A DNA stretch of 64,000 nt from Laburnicola sp. R22_1 (taxonomy: Eukaryota > Ascomycota > Dothideomycetes > Pleosporales > Didymosphaeriaceae). Shown one piece after another: positions 32,683 to 43,321 of this stretch. The notes below the pieces were generated by a model. The model worked only from the letters and a program-made list of their open reading frames with translations. It did not search any database and had not been told where the DNA came from. Both the position numbers and the translations under genes were made by a program. Numbering within the stretch: position 1 is the first letter of the stretch; the number at the start of each line of letters is the position of its first letter. The stretch lies in assembly GCA_014281115.1 (NCBI GenBank), contig JACONQ010000010.1:372001-436000 (forward strand), in the 5' to 3' direction.

Positions 32683-33716
32683 AGACGAAGCTAATTACAT
32701 ACCGGATTATTCTTCCGGGATATACTTTTTTGTGGCATTAAAAGTTGGAAGAGATAGGGGCATTTGGGCTGGAGTTTTTGTGCGGTCCTACTTAGGGACG
32801 GGCGGATTCTTTTGTCGTTGGATTAATACTAATGCCGCTTATTAAAGATTCGGGTTTTTTGGTCATATCGTTCGGGCACTATGCGCTCTTGAGCTCCAGC
32901 TGCATACTTTGCTTTCCTGCCTACCTCTCTCGTTCGCTGTCGCCGCTCCGTGCCTCGCTCCTCTCCTCTCCTCTTCCACGCTCGGTATCCATCGATCCAG
33001 TTCCGCTATCGCAAAGACATCTCCTCCGACTGTGCTTGTCGGTGCTGTTGTTCAGAGGGAGGATATGGTCTTCTTTTTCTCTTCTCTTTTATGGGGTTTG
33101 TGGCTTTGGATTTTATATACCCTATGTATTTGATTACTTAAGGCGGGGCTTGCGCGGAGAGTTGGGGTTGATTGGGTTAAGAGATGTGAAAAGGGGGGAG
33201 TTTGGAGGATCAGCTGTGTGTGTATTATAGTATTTTTTTTTAATTATTTTGGTTTGGGTTGGGGTTGGGTTTGTAGCGATGGTGATTTTTTAGGTATGTA
33301 AGTTGAGTGCTGGCTAGTAGGTAAAAGGAGATGGATGGGTAAGGTGGGAATATAGGGTAAGATTAGGGGCTAGGTTATACATCATGTCGAACTTAATTAG
33401 CTATATCAACTAAATAATCAGGTGTTATATTAGGGTTTGTTAATAAGTTTAATGAAGAGATTGCGGCGTGGAAAGTATAGCTTGCAAAACAATCAGGAGG
33501 GAGACTATATTATAAGGAGTTCCAAGGAGAGTAGGCAGCGTTTCTACAGTTACAATTGGCTTTAGTCAAATTAATCTCTTTTTTACGGGTAAGTTGTGGG
33601 TTATAGTAAGCTTGTTTTTGCTGACGAGTATATACCCATTAAGTCAGGAAAAGAGAAGGAATATATGGACTTCGAGTCTGGGGAAAAAAGAATATATACA
33701 ACGAAGAGATTTCTCA
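32683..33716. other. Convergent AT/T-rich intergenic region
   Basis: Roughly 1 kb between two convergent genes. It is visibly richer in A/T than its surroundings, especially from 33230 to 33700, with poly-T, GGTT-type simple sequence near 33248-33275 and many stops in all frames. No gene is visible. It could be decayed repeat DNA, but I cannot identify a source element. Confidence 0.5.
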
Positions 33717-34836
33717 TCACACAACCGGCCACCCGCTAGAGAAATCGAGCGTGTTGACGCCGAACTGCTTCTGTCCATCCGCAAAGCCAATGGTAGTATC
33801 AACTACGCGAGTGTGAGTGAGAGACAAGGAGAATTAAAAAGCAACAAGGACTTACCATAGTGGTAGTACAAGACCGGACCCTGCGAAGGATCATTCATAA
33901 CGCCCTGCCCTCCTGGACCGTAAATGTTATCGTGGGACTCGAGGACCGTGGTTCCGCCGCCATTCGTGCACTCGGTGCCCTCTTTATCGACCTGCGAATG
34001 AAAAACGTCAGCACGTGACCGTCAGGCAACCTTGGAACCAACCCAGCAAGAAAGAAAGGGAGAAAGAGAGAGCAACTCACATAGGCTCCATCCACCAAGC
34101 TCGACCTGCACACCTGAATCTTGTACTCCGCGCCTGCAGCCGGTCTATCCCTGTCGAACCCACAGCACTTCCCCACGGAGAAAAACAAATAATAAAACTC
34201 GCCATACTTGTAGACGAACGGCGCCTCCTGCGCGTGATCTCCCCCAGGCACAAACGCAATGTTGGTAGGCGCCGTCGCATTTCCCGCCCGACTGCGTGGC
34301 GGATCGCTCATCCTCACTTGAAACAAATCGCGCCAGAAGCTGCCAAAGCTCATATGGAACACGCCCCCATCGCGCACCACGTTCGCATCAATAGCGTTAA
34401 ACTCATCGCCTGCCCGCGACTCCACGCCCGAACTCCCCAAATCCGTCCACTTATCCAACGTCGTGCTCGTCGCTACCCCGATGACAGACTCCTGAGATCC
34501 AAACGTGGACACAGTGTAGTACATGTAGTACGTGTCGTCTACTTGGAGGACGTCGGGGGCCCAGAGGTCGTCGGCGCCGGGGTTGTTGATGGTGGAGCCG
34601 GAGGGGAGGGCGGCGCCGAGGTAGGTCCAGGGGCCGGTGAGGGCGGGCGCACTGTGCATTGCGATTTTTCCGCCGGTGGAGAAGCGGAAGTAGGTTCCGT
34701 CGGAGCGGCGGATGAGCGAGGGGTCGTGGGCGTTTGTGCAGGTTCCTGTGCAGGGGAGGGGTTTGGCGTAGGCGTTTGCGGTGGTGGTGAGGGTGGTGAG
34801 GAAGGTTAGGGCGAGGGTGGGGAGCGTGGACCGCAT
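33717..34836 (-). CDS. GH43 endo-1,5-alpha-L-arabinanase (secreted)
   Basis: Three exons, 34081-34836, 33856-33991 and 33803-bounded 33717-33802, giving 325 residues, the usual size for single-domain fungal arabinanases. Signal peptide: [18 protein letters not shown]. The five-bladed propeller acids are present: D38 in [10 protein letters not shown] (base), D150 in NAIDANVV (pKa modulator) and E204 in [14 protein letters not shown] (acid). [20 protein letters not shown] and the C-terminal [20 protein letters not shown] are also family features. It would cleave the arabinan side chains of plant-cell-wall pectin, indicating plant material as a nutrient source. Introns are 89 and 53 nt. The head of the gene faces a non-coding 1.2 kb region. 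Confidence 0.93.
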
Positions 34837-36029
34837 TTTTAAGGAAGGGATGGGTTGGGTTGCGGATTGGGATGAAGGGAGTGGGTAAGTGATGGATGAA
34901 TGGATAGAAGTCGGACCCGCGAATGGGAAAAAGAATGCGAAGCACTCGAATCGAATCGAATCGAATCAACGAGGGACTGACAAGTCAAGAAGAAGAAGCT
35001 GTAAATAAATCAAGAAACAAACGGATAAGGTCGTACGTAGTGATGGACGAACGGGATCAGAGGAAAAGGGCAAACGCCCTCGATGCATAAACACTTATGT
35101 ACACACAGGCCTCCGTTTCAACCTCCCAACCAGGTCCACGGTGCCATTCCACGCAATCCACCACACTCAGGCCTGTGTGATAGGTGGGAACGGCATACAA
35201 CGCACCGGAGAGGAAAAAATAATTGCGTATTGCATTGCACAACAAATTACCATCGTCGCAGGCACAGGCGTGCGTGTCCCACGGGCCGCGCGACTTTCCA
35301 CGGCCTGTTTCGTTCTACCTCAGGGTACCTGGTGCCATCACGCGACGAGCCAGCGTCGTGATGGAGATCTCGGGAGCAAGCGAAGAGTGCGCCAATGTCG
35401 TTGGAGGAAGAAATACAGGGGGTGGGAGTTTGCAGGTATGCGGTCCCCGTGCCGTCTTGGGGGATTGTTGTGTTGTGGGGTGCGGGTTAGATGGGCGTTA
35501 GTGAGAGGATGCGAAACGTTTCGTGCAAGGGAACTCGTTTGATGTTTATGAAACAGCATATTAGAAAGGATAGGTCCTGGGGATAGTTGTACAGTCCCGG
35601 CAACCATCACGCAATGCAAAGACGTAGTCGCCAAACGCACGGGGAAAGGCTCGATGTCTTAGTCAACAGTGCCGGGGTGGAGTCCGTAAGCCCCATCGCC
35701 GCAGCGAAGAGACTATACCATATCAATGCCTGTGTTGCCCTGAAGATGGTATGGACAGCTGAGTCGGCCAGCGACTTTCATTACAACTCTTACTTCACAC
35801 CTTGGCATTTGTAGTCCGTCAAAAGCTAACTCAGAGGTATCAGGCATCTTCTCCAGTTCTAAAGCCACCACAGCGCGAGAGTAAGAGATCTTACGACATG
35901 CACGACGTTCGCATCTTAGTTTCAGTTTGGCCGGACTTAGTTTTTGTGACGAATGTAGATTGCCAGGCTACGAGAGCTTCTGCGAACCTTCAGGTTAGTT
36001 CCATGGAAAGACTGCCAGCAGGCTGTACC
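34837..36029. other. Intergenic region with an SDR pseudogene fragment
   Basis: About 1.2 kb between the arabinanase start and the O-methyltransferase stop. Apart from the SDR remnant at about 35595-35757, I see no coding signal. A short AT-rich direct repeat (AATCG x4) sits near 34946-34968 in the arabinanase leader. Confidence 0.5.
35595..35757 (+). pseudogene. Short-chain dehydrogenase fragment (Ayr1-like)
   Basis: Translation gives VPATITQCKDVVAKRTG in one frame and then, after a shift, RLDVLVNSAGVESVSPIA and AAKRLYHINACVALKMV in the next. This is the run of motifs found in the middle of fungal 1-acyl-DHAP-reductase-like SDRs: the end of beta4/alpha, the LDVLVNNAG strand and the helix preceding the catalytic Ser. 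The N-terminal TGxxxGxG nucleotide motif, the catalytic YxxxK and the remaining two thirds of the protein are absent, and the frame is broken, so this is a relic. It may be the remains of a gene once neighbouring the O-methyltransferase. Confidence 0.65.
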
Positions 36030-37427
36030 TCATCTCCTGAGCACCACCTCCAAGAGGCCGGATGCCCCTTCTCCGTGTACCTTCTTCACTTGGTACCTCT
36101 CATCTGCTGCTCCAAACAAAGTATCCCATTCCGCACGCGTGCGTTCCTTGGCACCAAGCGCCACCAGCATCATGATGTCCATCTGGCGCATGCTGCGCTC
36201 CTCGTGTAGAGGCACACCACTGCCCAGGCTAGGAAGCACTCTGTCGCTAATGATGAGCGGAGTTCCCGGGGCAGCTGCCTCGAGAGCAGGCACCAGGGCG
36301 CGTGCGATGGCAATGGACTTGGCGTCATTCCAGTCATGAAATATATGGCGGAGCAAGAAGGCGGCCACGGGACCGCGGGCGGTGAGGCGCTCAGACGGTG
36401 GCTGCGGCTTAAAGAAGTCGTGCTGTAGGAACTCAATTCGGCGGGCGACGGCAGGGTCTTCGCGGGAGAGGATGCGTTTTCCTTCAGTAAGCATATCCAC
36501 TAAGCCGTCCTGGACGAGGAAGTTGAGGTGCGGGAAGCGCTGTGCTAGGGCGATGGAGACGTGCCCGCTGCCGCCGCCCACGTCCACAACAGTACCACGA
36601 AGAGTATCCCAAGGGAATAGATCACTGAGAGTGCTGGGCTTGTGTTGGACTGTTATTCTCTCATTAGTCACTGTATATTTCAGTGTATGTTGTGTCCGAG
36701 TTCACGTACCACCTGCAAAGCCGGCCATGGCTTTGGCGAACCGAGCAGCATGCTTTGGGTTCTTCTTGTAGAACTCAAACATGTCGGCACCATGCCGTGT
36801 CTTGAAGGGGGATTGTGCGAGGTCGGATAGCTGAGGCGATAACTTGATAGAGTCGGCCGTCGAAGAGGCAGCCTTGAACATGTCATCCATGCCAAACTCA
36901 CCCGCACTTCTTAGGTTCTCGTCCCGCTTAAGGGCCACACTGTTTGCCGTGTGCGCGAACCAATCTTCCCTGACTTCCCTAAAGATACGATGGGTACAAA
37001 GCAATCTCAGCACTTGGCGCGCCCGGTCTGTATCCATCTCCGCCTGCCGGGCGATTTCTTCTACAGCGAGGCCCTCTTCCGACTCGGGCACAATGGTGAA
37101 GAAGCCAAAGTCGAAAGCAACCTGGAAGGCAGCCAAGTCATTGCTAGAGCAGATCAAGTTGCGCATTGTGCGGCGTGGGCCGACAACAAGAAGCCGTAAA
37201 TCGTCAAGCGATGCCACCATTCGGCTGCGTAGGGCGGCCTGGTCGGGCGTGTCCGGCAGATCCGCTGCGTCGGGCGTGAAGCTTGGAGCAGGGAGATTTT
37301 GAGAAGCGAGCAACATCTTGATATCGGCCGCATGTTGGACGATGTCCAGCGCCAGGGCGAGAATGTCGGTGGAGGCGGCGGGAGCTCCATCCATGGTCAT
37401 GTTGTCGTTGGTAAGGTGGGTTGCCAT
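36030..37427 (-). CDS. SAM-dependent O-methyltransferase (COMT/PKS-associated type)
   Basis: Two exons, 36711-flanked 36710-37427 and 36030-36649, with a 61-nt intron; 445 residues from the ATG at 37427 (MATHLTNDN). N-terminal winged-helix dimerisation domain: FQVAFDFGFFTIVPESEEGLAVEEIARQAEMD. SAM-binding motif I: TVVDVGGGSGHVSIAL; motif II region: LNFLVQDG. Catalytic His region: RHIFHDWNDAKSIAIARALVPAL; C-terminal PLHEERSMRQMDIMMLVALGAKERT. This matches the fungal methyltransferase_2 family that methylates phenolic hydroxyls of polyketides and similar compounds. No polyketide or peptide synthase lies within the window, so the substrate is unknown and it may be an orphan. Confidence 0.92.
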
Positions 37428-38260
37428 GGTTGGGTCAGTGTAATAATAGTACCTCGGTAAGTGCGCGCGAAGAAAGTTATGTATAGGATTTTCATATGCT
37501 TTCATCCATTATTTATACCTTCCGGCATCCACAGCGACTACGAAGATTTAGCAATCATCGCATGTCATACTGGGCAAACGTCTGTCGGGAATTTCCTTGC
37601 CATTGGATCGGAAAAGTTACCGCCTCGGGCGGTGGTCAACTGCACCCTCTCTACCTTCACGGTAGATCTGATTCGAACATCACTGCTAGATCTTGGCTAC
37701 TAAGGCCCTGCCTAGTTACTCTATTTTACAGTGCTCTTTTTAATACTATATTTGCTAAGGTAATTACTAAGTACGTAGCTAAGCGAAGTAAAGAAATTTA
37801 ATAGCCTCTTAGTAGATAAATATATATACTAGTAAAATAGCGCTATATTTACTAGTACTTAAAATATAACTTTATTTTATATATAGTATTAATTTAATAT
37901 ACTTAGAAATAGAACAACAAAAGCTTTTATCTTAAATAACATAAAAAAAAGCAGAGCCCTCTGCTTAGTAATTAAAAAGAGCGTAAAAAGGTAATTATAA
38001 AAAAGCTTAATAATTTATAAAAGGTTAGATTAACTATAAACTAATATAATTAAATAAATAAAAATTAGGTTGGCTGATGATAGCTGGCGCCTAGCCTAGT
38101 CGAAAGGTCAGCCTGGCCAACTTCAGCCTGGTCAATTTCAGACGGGTCAAGCTCAACCTGGCATGCCTCCATGCACCTTTGCCTTCTTCCATACCAGCTA
38201 GCGGTCTCCATTTCTGCCATCTTTTGTTCTTTTGAAACTGTGTATTGGAATATTCGCAGA
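37428..38260. other. Divergent intergenic region containing an AT-rich island
   Basis: Between the O-methyltransferase (-) and the Nudix gene (+). The part from ~37700 to 38070 is strikingly AT-rich with many TA, TTA and TAAT words, unlike the flanking sequence on either side. It has no coding capacity and looks like a repeat degraded by repeat-induced point mutation. A 10-bp direct repeat series (GTCAGCCTGGCCAACTT, CAGCCTGGTCAATTTC, CAACCTGGC) follows at 38105-38163. Confidence 0.55.
37700..38070. repeat. AT-rich, RIP-like degraded sequence
   Basis: Sharp change of base composition to mainly A/T with frequent TpA, flanked by sequence of normal composition. This is the footprint expected from repeat-induced point mutation of a former transposon. 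No element identity is recoverable by eye. Confidence 0.55.
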
Positions 38261-39299
38261 ATGACAGACACTTTCATGCTCGACGGGTTCCAAGATCCTG
38301 TAAAAGTTACACTCAAGGATGGTCTTTCGAAGGAGGAGCTTCTGGAACTTCCCGCATTTAAGGTCTGGACAAAGACCCTTCAAGCGAATCTCGCGCTTCA
38401 GTTCTCCGACCCAGAACACAACTTTCAGAGCGATCCCTTCTCTTTGCGCTCCATCGAAATTCAATCGGTGGACAAATTCAAAGACACCAACACCGGCTTG
38501 AAAACGAAAACTGGCTTCATCAAACTGAATGCGGTTCTCGAGAATAGCAGCGAAAAAGCTCTTCCGGGAGTAGCTTTCCTTCGCGGCGGCAGTGTTGCCA
38601 TATTGATGATCCTGCGACCGAGAGACTCTAGGGATGAGAGGCTGGTTGTGATGACGGAGCAACCTCGTGTCCCAACTGGTATGTTATCCTAGTGCCCCAA
38701 GTTTGTCCTATGTATAGCGCATAACCACTCGTCTCAGTAAAAGTTGCTGATTTGCGCTCGAATTATTAGGCAGTCTCTCTTTCCTCGAAATCCCAGCAGG
38801 AATGTTAGATAGTGAAAAGAGCTTCGTTGGTGCAGCTGCTAAGGAGATACTCGAAGAGACGGGCTTCAAGCTCCCAAAATCAGAGTTGATTGACTTAACA
38901 GCATTGGCTTTGAAGCAATCACAGATTGCCGAGAAGTCGTTGCAGAACGCGATGTATCCGAGTCCTGGGGGTTCCGACGAATATATTCCTATCTTCCTAT
39001 GGGAGAAGGAATTAGATAGGCAGGAGATAGTGGATCTCCAAGGGAAGTTGACAGGGCAGGTAAGAAAGAAAGTACCAACATCTATGTGAGATACGTACTA
39101 ATGTCCTTTTTCCGGCTTTTGACAGAGATCCCAGGGCGAGATGATAAAGATAAGAATATGCAACTATGAGGATCTTTGGACGGAAGGTGCTAGAGATGGG
39201 AAAACGCTGGCAGCATGGGCCCTTTATGAAGGTTTGAGCAGAGCCGGAATTATTCAGGAGGAGCTGAAAAAGCGGAAACGGGCGATCGCCTCAGTCTAA
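38261..39299 (+). CDS. Nudix hydrolase, ADP-sugar pyrophosphatase-like (NUDT14/AtNUDX14 type)
   Basis: Three exons, 38261-38678, 38770-39059 and 39126-39299 (293 residues). The start MTDTFMLDGFQ is chosen over an in-frame ATG 30 codons upstream because conservation should begin there. The Nudix box is GMLDSEKSFVGAAAKEILEETGF: the REUxEE core is KEILEE with Lys for Arg, and the Glu normally seven residues after the Gly is displaced by one position, a variant seen in the long ADP-sugar-diphosphatase branch. Preceding hallmarks are GSVAILMIL and FLEIPAG. It would hydrolyse ADP-ribose or ADP/GDP-sugars to sugar phosphate and nucleotide. The second exon keeps the GGSDEYIPIFLWEKEL loop used for substrate selection in relatives. 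Introns are 91 and 66 nt. Confidence 0.85.
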
Positions 39300-39730
39300 C
39301 GAGCCCGAGTGGGCTGCCGCATGGGAATCGGTAATGACCGACCGTATAGAGTAGAATGCTTGCACTGGCATTTGGAAGTAACTGAGGAAATAAGGAAATA
39401 TATAAGCGCAGAGGAACAACCGTCACCTGTTGGCGAGATACCCGTATAGGGCGGGGCCGAAAATTTTGTTTGTCGTTCGTGCAAGTCGAAAGTTCCCAAC
39501 CGCGCTGAGATCAAGTGTACCGATTCCAATTTTGAAGTGGGTTCGCCTCGCTCAATATACAGGCGTAATGAAGCTCGGATTGTCGATGATAGAGTTGATT
39601 TGCTCGCGTTCGGTGATCCATGGATCCGCCCGGCGCCCGTGCATATCATCACGTGATTTCGTGTGTCCCAAGGTTTTGCCCTTCCACCTCGACACGCTTG
39701 ACACGAAGCACTGTTCTGTCAACCCCAGCG
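39300..39730. other. Intergenic region between Nudix and helicase genes
   Basis: A 430-bp spacer acting as terminator of one gene and promoter of the next on the same strand. The last part before the helicase ATG is pyrimidine-rich. No repeat or RNA gene is visible. Confidence 0.5.
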
Positions 39731-42700
39731 ATGGACGCCCTACTTGAAGGGCTGAATGACGCGCAGAGGAGTGCCGTCACCAGCCCCGCGTCCGTCCTTC
39801 AAGTTCTCGCACCCCCGGGCTCTGGAAAGACGAAGACGCTCACAGCTCGTGTCGCGTACCTCGTGAATCGCGAACGGCTGAAGCCATGGAATATTATCGT
39901 CTGCACCTTCACCATCAAAGCCGCACGTGAGATGAAGGAGAGGATCCGCGGCTTTGTTGGAGAGGGCACAGAGAAGAAATTGATCTTGGGCACCTTTCAT
40001 TCAGTCGCCCGCCGCTTTCTGGTTCGCTATGGCCAAGAAATCGGCATCCCAAAGAATTTTGGTATCGCGGACACCGGCGACAGCAAGGCAATCATCAAGC
40101 GGATAATTGACCGCCAACAGTACACCGTGGAGCCAAACCAAGCTCGCGGTCGGATCTCTGGGCTGAAAGCGAGGAACATTTCTGCCGCCCAGTTTGCCGC
40201 CACCCAGAAGAAGGCTGATGATCATGAGTTCGCATGCGTTTATGCGGAATACGAAGAACATCTGAAGGCCCAGAATCTGTTGGACTATGACGACCTTCTA
40301 GTACGATGCGTGGAGCTCCTTCAAAAGCACTCCGAATGTGTATCCACCATTCAGGCCGTACTCATCGACGAATACCAAGACACGAACAACGTCCAGTATG
40401 AACTCATGAAGCTTCTAGCCCAAAGGTCCAGGCGAATCACAATCGTTGGCGATCCAGACCAGAGCATTTACAGTTTTCGCGCTGCTGAAGTCAAGAACCT
40501 GCTCCGGATGCGGAACGACTATCCCGACTCTGCTGTTATCAATCTGGAGATGAACTACCGCTCTTCTGGTTGCATCTTAAGTTCGGCAATGGCTGTTATT
40601 GAACAGGATGACGCTCGAATCAACAAATCACTCATTGCAACCCATTGCGTGGGTGAGCAGCCCACGCTCCGCCATTTAGCTACCGCGCAAGTCGAAGCAC
40701 GGTGGATTGTCGAAGAGATTCGACGAACGATGACCCTTACTGCGGGACTACTGAGTTATAACGATTACGCCATTCTTATTCGCTCAGCAGCGCTGTCCTT
40801 GTCTCTCGAAAGAGCGCTAGGAAAAGCCGGAATACCATATCGCATGGTTGGTGGTTTACGTTTCTTCGACCGCGCAGAGATCAAAATTGTCTTAGATTAT
40901 CTACGTGTTATCAACCAGCCGGAATGCAACGACGTGTTGATGCGGGTCATCAACCTGCCGTCGCGAAAAATCGGAGAGAGTACCATCAAAGCCCTGCTTG
41001 CGGAAGCGGACGAGCAGAAGATCACGCTCTGGGCGTTGATATTAGGCAGCGCTCAGGGTAAGACGAAGCCACGATGCAAGATTTCCAAGCCCGCACAACT
41101 CGGCATCGACACCTTTGTCAATTTGATTCTTACTTCTCAGCAAAAGCTGAACAAAAATGACGAATGCGATCTGCTAGGCCTGATAGGGCATGTATTGCAA
41201 AAAATTAAATTCGAAGCGTACTTGAAGAGCGCGCACAAGGACAATTGGAAAGAGCGGTGGGCAAACGTAGAGGAGCTGGTATCTCAAGCGACACAGTTGG
41301 CCACGGCTGTAGCCAATGGCGAGGAGGTTGCTGATGACTCGCTCCCCGTTGTTGAAGGCCTCGAGCAGCGCCATGACACCGCTGCCGACATACTGTCAAA
41401 GTTCCTCGCCAACGTTGCGCTGTCAACGGCAATTGAGCAGCCCGGTGGGGAAGAAGTAGATCAGCTCACAATCTCTACGATTCATGCCGCCAAAGGGCTC
41501 GAATGGCCAGTCGTGTTCATTCCAGCAGTGTACATGGGGTCGATACCTCATTCCAGAGCGGAAGATCACGCCGAGGAAAGGCGGCTGCTCTATGTTGGCA
41601 TGACTAGAGCCCAAGGGTTACTGTACCTCAGCTGTCCCGTCAAACAATCTTCGTCGGAAGACACTGTCCTCTCGAAGTTTATCTCAGACCGCAATGTGCA
41701 AAAGCTCTTTGGTCGGTGTGGACCATCCATTGGCTGCTCAGCTATTCGAGACCTAGCGCAAATACTTCGACGCCCATGTCCGCTTGCTGCAGATGTCCGG
41801 ACCGCTCAGAGCTCACTGGAACGGATAGAAGATGACAAATACCCACTCACGCGGGACGAAATAGACGGAGAAGAACCATCATGGAGCATCCCGGACCAGA
41901 AGGATGACAGAACCGAATCGCTGTTTAAGCGGAGGAAAGTCGAGACCTCGACAACTTCTTTCGGTGGCATGCCAGTAGAAATACAAGAGATACCAGGGGT
42001 GGGCACGAGTGCTACGCTCAGACCCAACGGAAACGCGGGTTTTACGAGCGCTAGGGATTTGAGGGCTATACAGGACGAGGCTGAGAGATCCCGAATGCTC
42101 GCAAGTGCCAATGCTTTGTCCGGCCCAACTTATAATGAAGTCAATCGGCTCGGGACGTCATCGAGACCAGTGTACAGCGAAGTCAACAGACCCGGCACCA
42201 ATTCTGGACAAGCAAAAAGAGTGAAGGCACGCACTGCCGGACAAGGCGCCATAACTAGCTTTTTCAAGCGATCTGCAAGTAGCTTATCCGAAGAACAAGA
42301 ACCAGAATTACCAGTCTCGAGAGCCCCGTCCCTGGCGCGGGCCACTCCAACTTCGTTCATTCGTCCGCTCATGGATGTGTCGAACAGACGGGCGTTCTCC
42401 ATGGAGACTACTCGCTCCTACCAACCTTCATCGCTGCCTAATCACGGCTTACGTAGCGCGCCCATGAACAGCAAACCGAAGAAAGTGGTGTCCGAGCAAG
42501 AGACAAGGGGCAAGACAGACATCCTTCTCTCTAGCTCTCCTGTCAAGCCAGATGACGTAATCTCGTCGGACGAGAACACTCAACCAATAGAGTCTGAAAG
42601 CCCAAGCAGGCAGGCTTCCTCGGTCTCCGGGTTTCGACCCGCTTCCACGTTCCACAACACATCGATGGGTCAGTTGCAAGGCTATGCTGGTCCACAACGT

Positions 42701-42778
42701 AGAACGTTGGGGGCAAGGAGGTCGATGCAAGGATGGAGCGTCAAACACAGTGCGCTCCCTCGGCCGCGGCAGACATAA
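39731..42778 (+). CDS. SRS2: Srs2-type UvrD/Rep superfamily 1 DNA helicase
   Basis: Single exon, 1015 residues from the ATG at 39731 (MDALLEGLNDAQRSAV); 37 extra upstream codons are open but not conserved-looking. SF1A motifs are in order: Q motif LNDAQRSAV, motif I APPGSGKTKT, Ia IIVCTFTIKAAREMKER, Ib LGTFHSVARRFL, II VLIDEYQDTNNVQ, III ITIVGDPDQSIYSFRAA, IV LEMNYRSS, V TISTIHAAKGLEWPVVFIP and VI EERRLLYVGMTRAQGLLYL. Srs2 is a 3'-5' translocase that removes Rad51 filaments and is recruited to SUMO-PCNA. The C-terminal ~270 residues are disordered, with a canonical PCNA-binding box QGAITSFF at 838-845 and an acidic, hydrophobic DDVISSDE segment (about 940) that could bind SUMO. Absence of introns across 3 kb is notable here. 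Confidence 0.93.
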   Translation: MDALLEGLNDAQRSAVTSPASVLQVLAPPGSGKTKTLTARVAYLVNRERLKPWNIIVCTFTIKAAREMKERIRGFVGEGTEKKLILGTFHSVARRFLVRYGQEIGIPKNFGIADTGDSKAIIKRIIDRQQYTVEPNQARGRISGLKARNISAAQFAATQKKADDHEFACVYAEYEEHLKAQNLLDYDDLLVRCVELLQKHSECVSTIQAVLIDEYQDTNNVQYELMKLLAQRSRRITIVGDPDQSIYSFRAAEVKNLLRMRNDYPDSAVINLEMNYRSSGCILSSAMAVIEQDDARINKSLIATHCVGEQPTLRHLATAQVEARWIVEEIRRTMTLTAGLLSYNDYAILIRSAALSLSLERALGKAGIPYRMVGGLRFFDRAEIKIVLDYLRVINQPECNDVLMRVINLPSRKIGESTIKALLAEADEQKITLWALILGSAQGKTKPRCKISKPAQLGIDTFVNLILTSQQKLNKNDECDLLGLIGHVLQKIKFEAYLKSAHKDNWKERWANVEELVSQATQLATAVANGEEVADDSLPVVEGLEQRHDTAADILSKFLANVALSTAIEQPGGEEVDQLTISTIHAAKGLEWPVVFIPAVYMGSIPHSRAEDHAEERRLLYVGMTRAQGLLYLSCPVKQSSSEDTVLSKFISDRNVQKLFGRCGPSIGCSAIRDLAQILRRPCPLAADVRTAQSSLERIEDDKYPLTRDEIDGEEPSWSIPDQKDDRTESLFKRRKVETSTTSFGGMPVEIQEIPGVGTSATLRPNGNAGFTSARDLRAIQDEAERSRMLASANALSGPTYNEVNRLGTSSRPVYSEVNRPGTNSGQAKRVKARTAGQGAITSFFKRSASSLSEEQEPELPVSRAPSLARATPTSFIRPLMDVSNRRAFSMETTRSYQPSSLPNHGLRSAPMNSKPKKVVSEQETRGKTDILLSSSPVKPDDVISSDENTQPIESESPSRQASSVSGFRPASTFHNTSMGQLQGYAGPQRRTLGARRSMQGWSVKHSALPRPRQT

Positions 42779-43138
42779 AGTCTCGCGTGCAGCATTTTAG
42801 CATTTTACAAAACATGCATTAGGCGGCGTTTAGACCGTAGGTTTGGGGAGGGGGGTTATTGTGGACATACTATTTCAACCGCTTGCTACTAATAAGAGAT
42901 CAATTATTTTTTCAGTCACAACAAGACGTGCCACTGAAGCAGAGGCATAGTTCAGGATTTATGAGCGTACGACGACTCATGCTCATGACAGAGGGTCATC
43001 TACCCATTCATCATGCTGCTTTCTCTACAAGTGATGCTAGCTCAACTCCTGCGGTTGCGGTTGCAGCCAATGCCGCGCGCAAAAATACGCCAAAATAGAA
43101 CCAACCCTCTTCTTACTCACGGCGAACCATGAACAAAA

Positions 43139-43308
43139 ATATCATGACGAAGACTTCGCGCACGTTCCGTACACGGTACAACACTGTGATAGAAAGCTGT
43201 GAGGGTCCTTTTGGTCACAGTATTCACTGCGTTTGTTAGCACCCTCACAGCTTTCCATCACAGCGTTGTACCGTGTACCGAAAGTTCGCGAAGTCTTCGT
43301 CATGATAT
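43139..43308. repeat. Long hairpin: 68-bp inverted repeat with 34-bp loop
   Basis: The arms 43139-43206 and 43241-43308 are inverse complements at 63 of 68 positions by my count (start ATATCATGACGAAGACTTCGCG). The 34-bp loop is not obviously structured. Neither arm is coding. It could be a foldback/MITE-type element or the template of a hairpin RNA. It ends 13 bp before the 3' end of the adjacent tRNA gene. No flanking target duplication is visible. Confidence 0.9.
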
Positions 43309-43321
43309 CATAGAAAAAACA

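Noticed and set aside
33240..33290. Telomere-like GGGTT repeats
   Set aside because: Irregular TTGGG/TTGGGG words over ~30 bp, not a regular TTAGGG array, in the middle of an ordinary gene-rich region.
25310..37427. Secondary-metabolite gene cluster (methyltransferase, arabinanase, chitinase region)
   Set aside because: No backbone polyketide, peptide or terpene synthase and intervening genes are unrelated; the Zn2Cys6 factor and MFS gene are 12-20 kb away.
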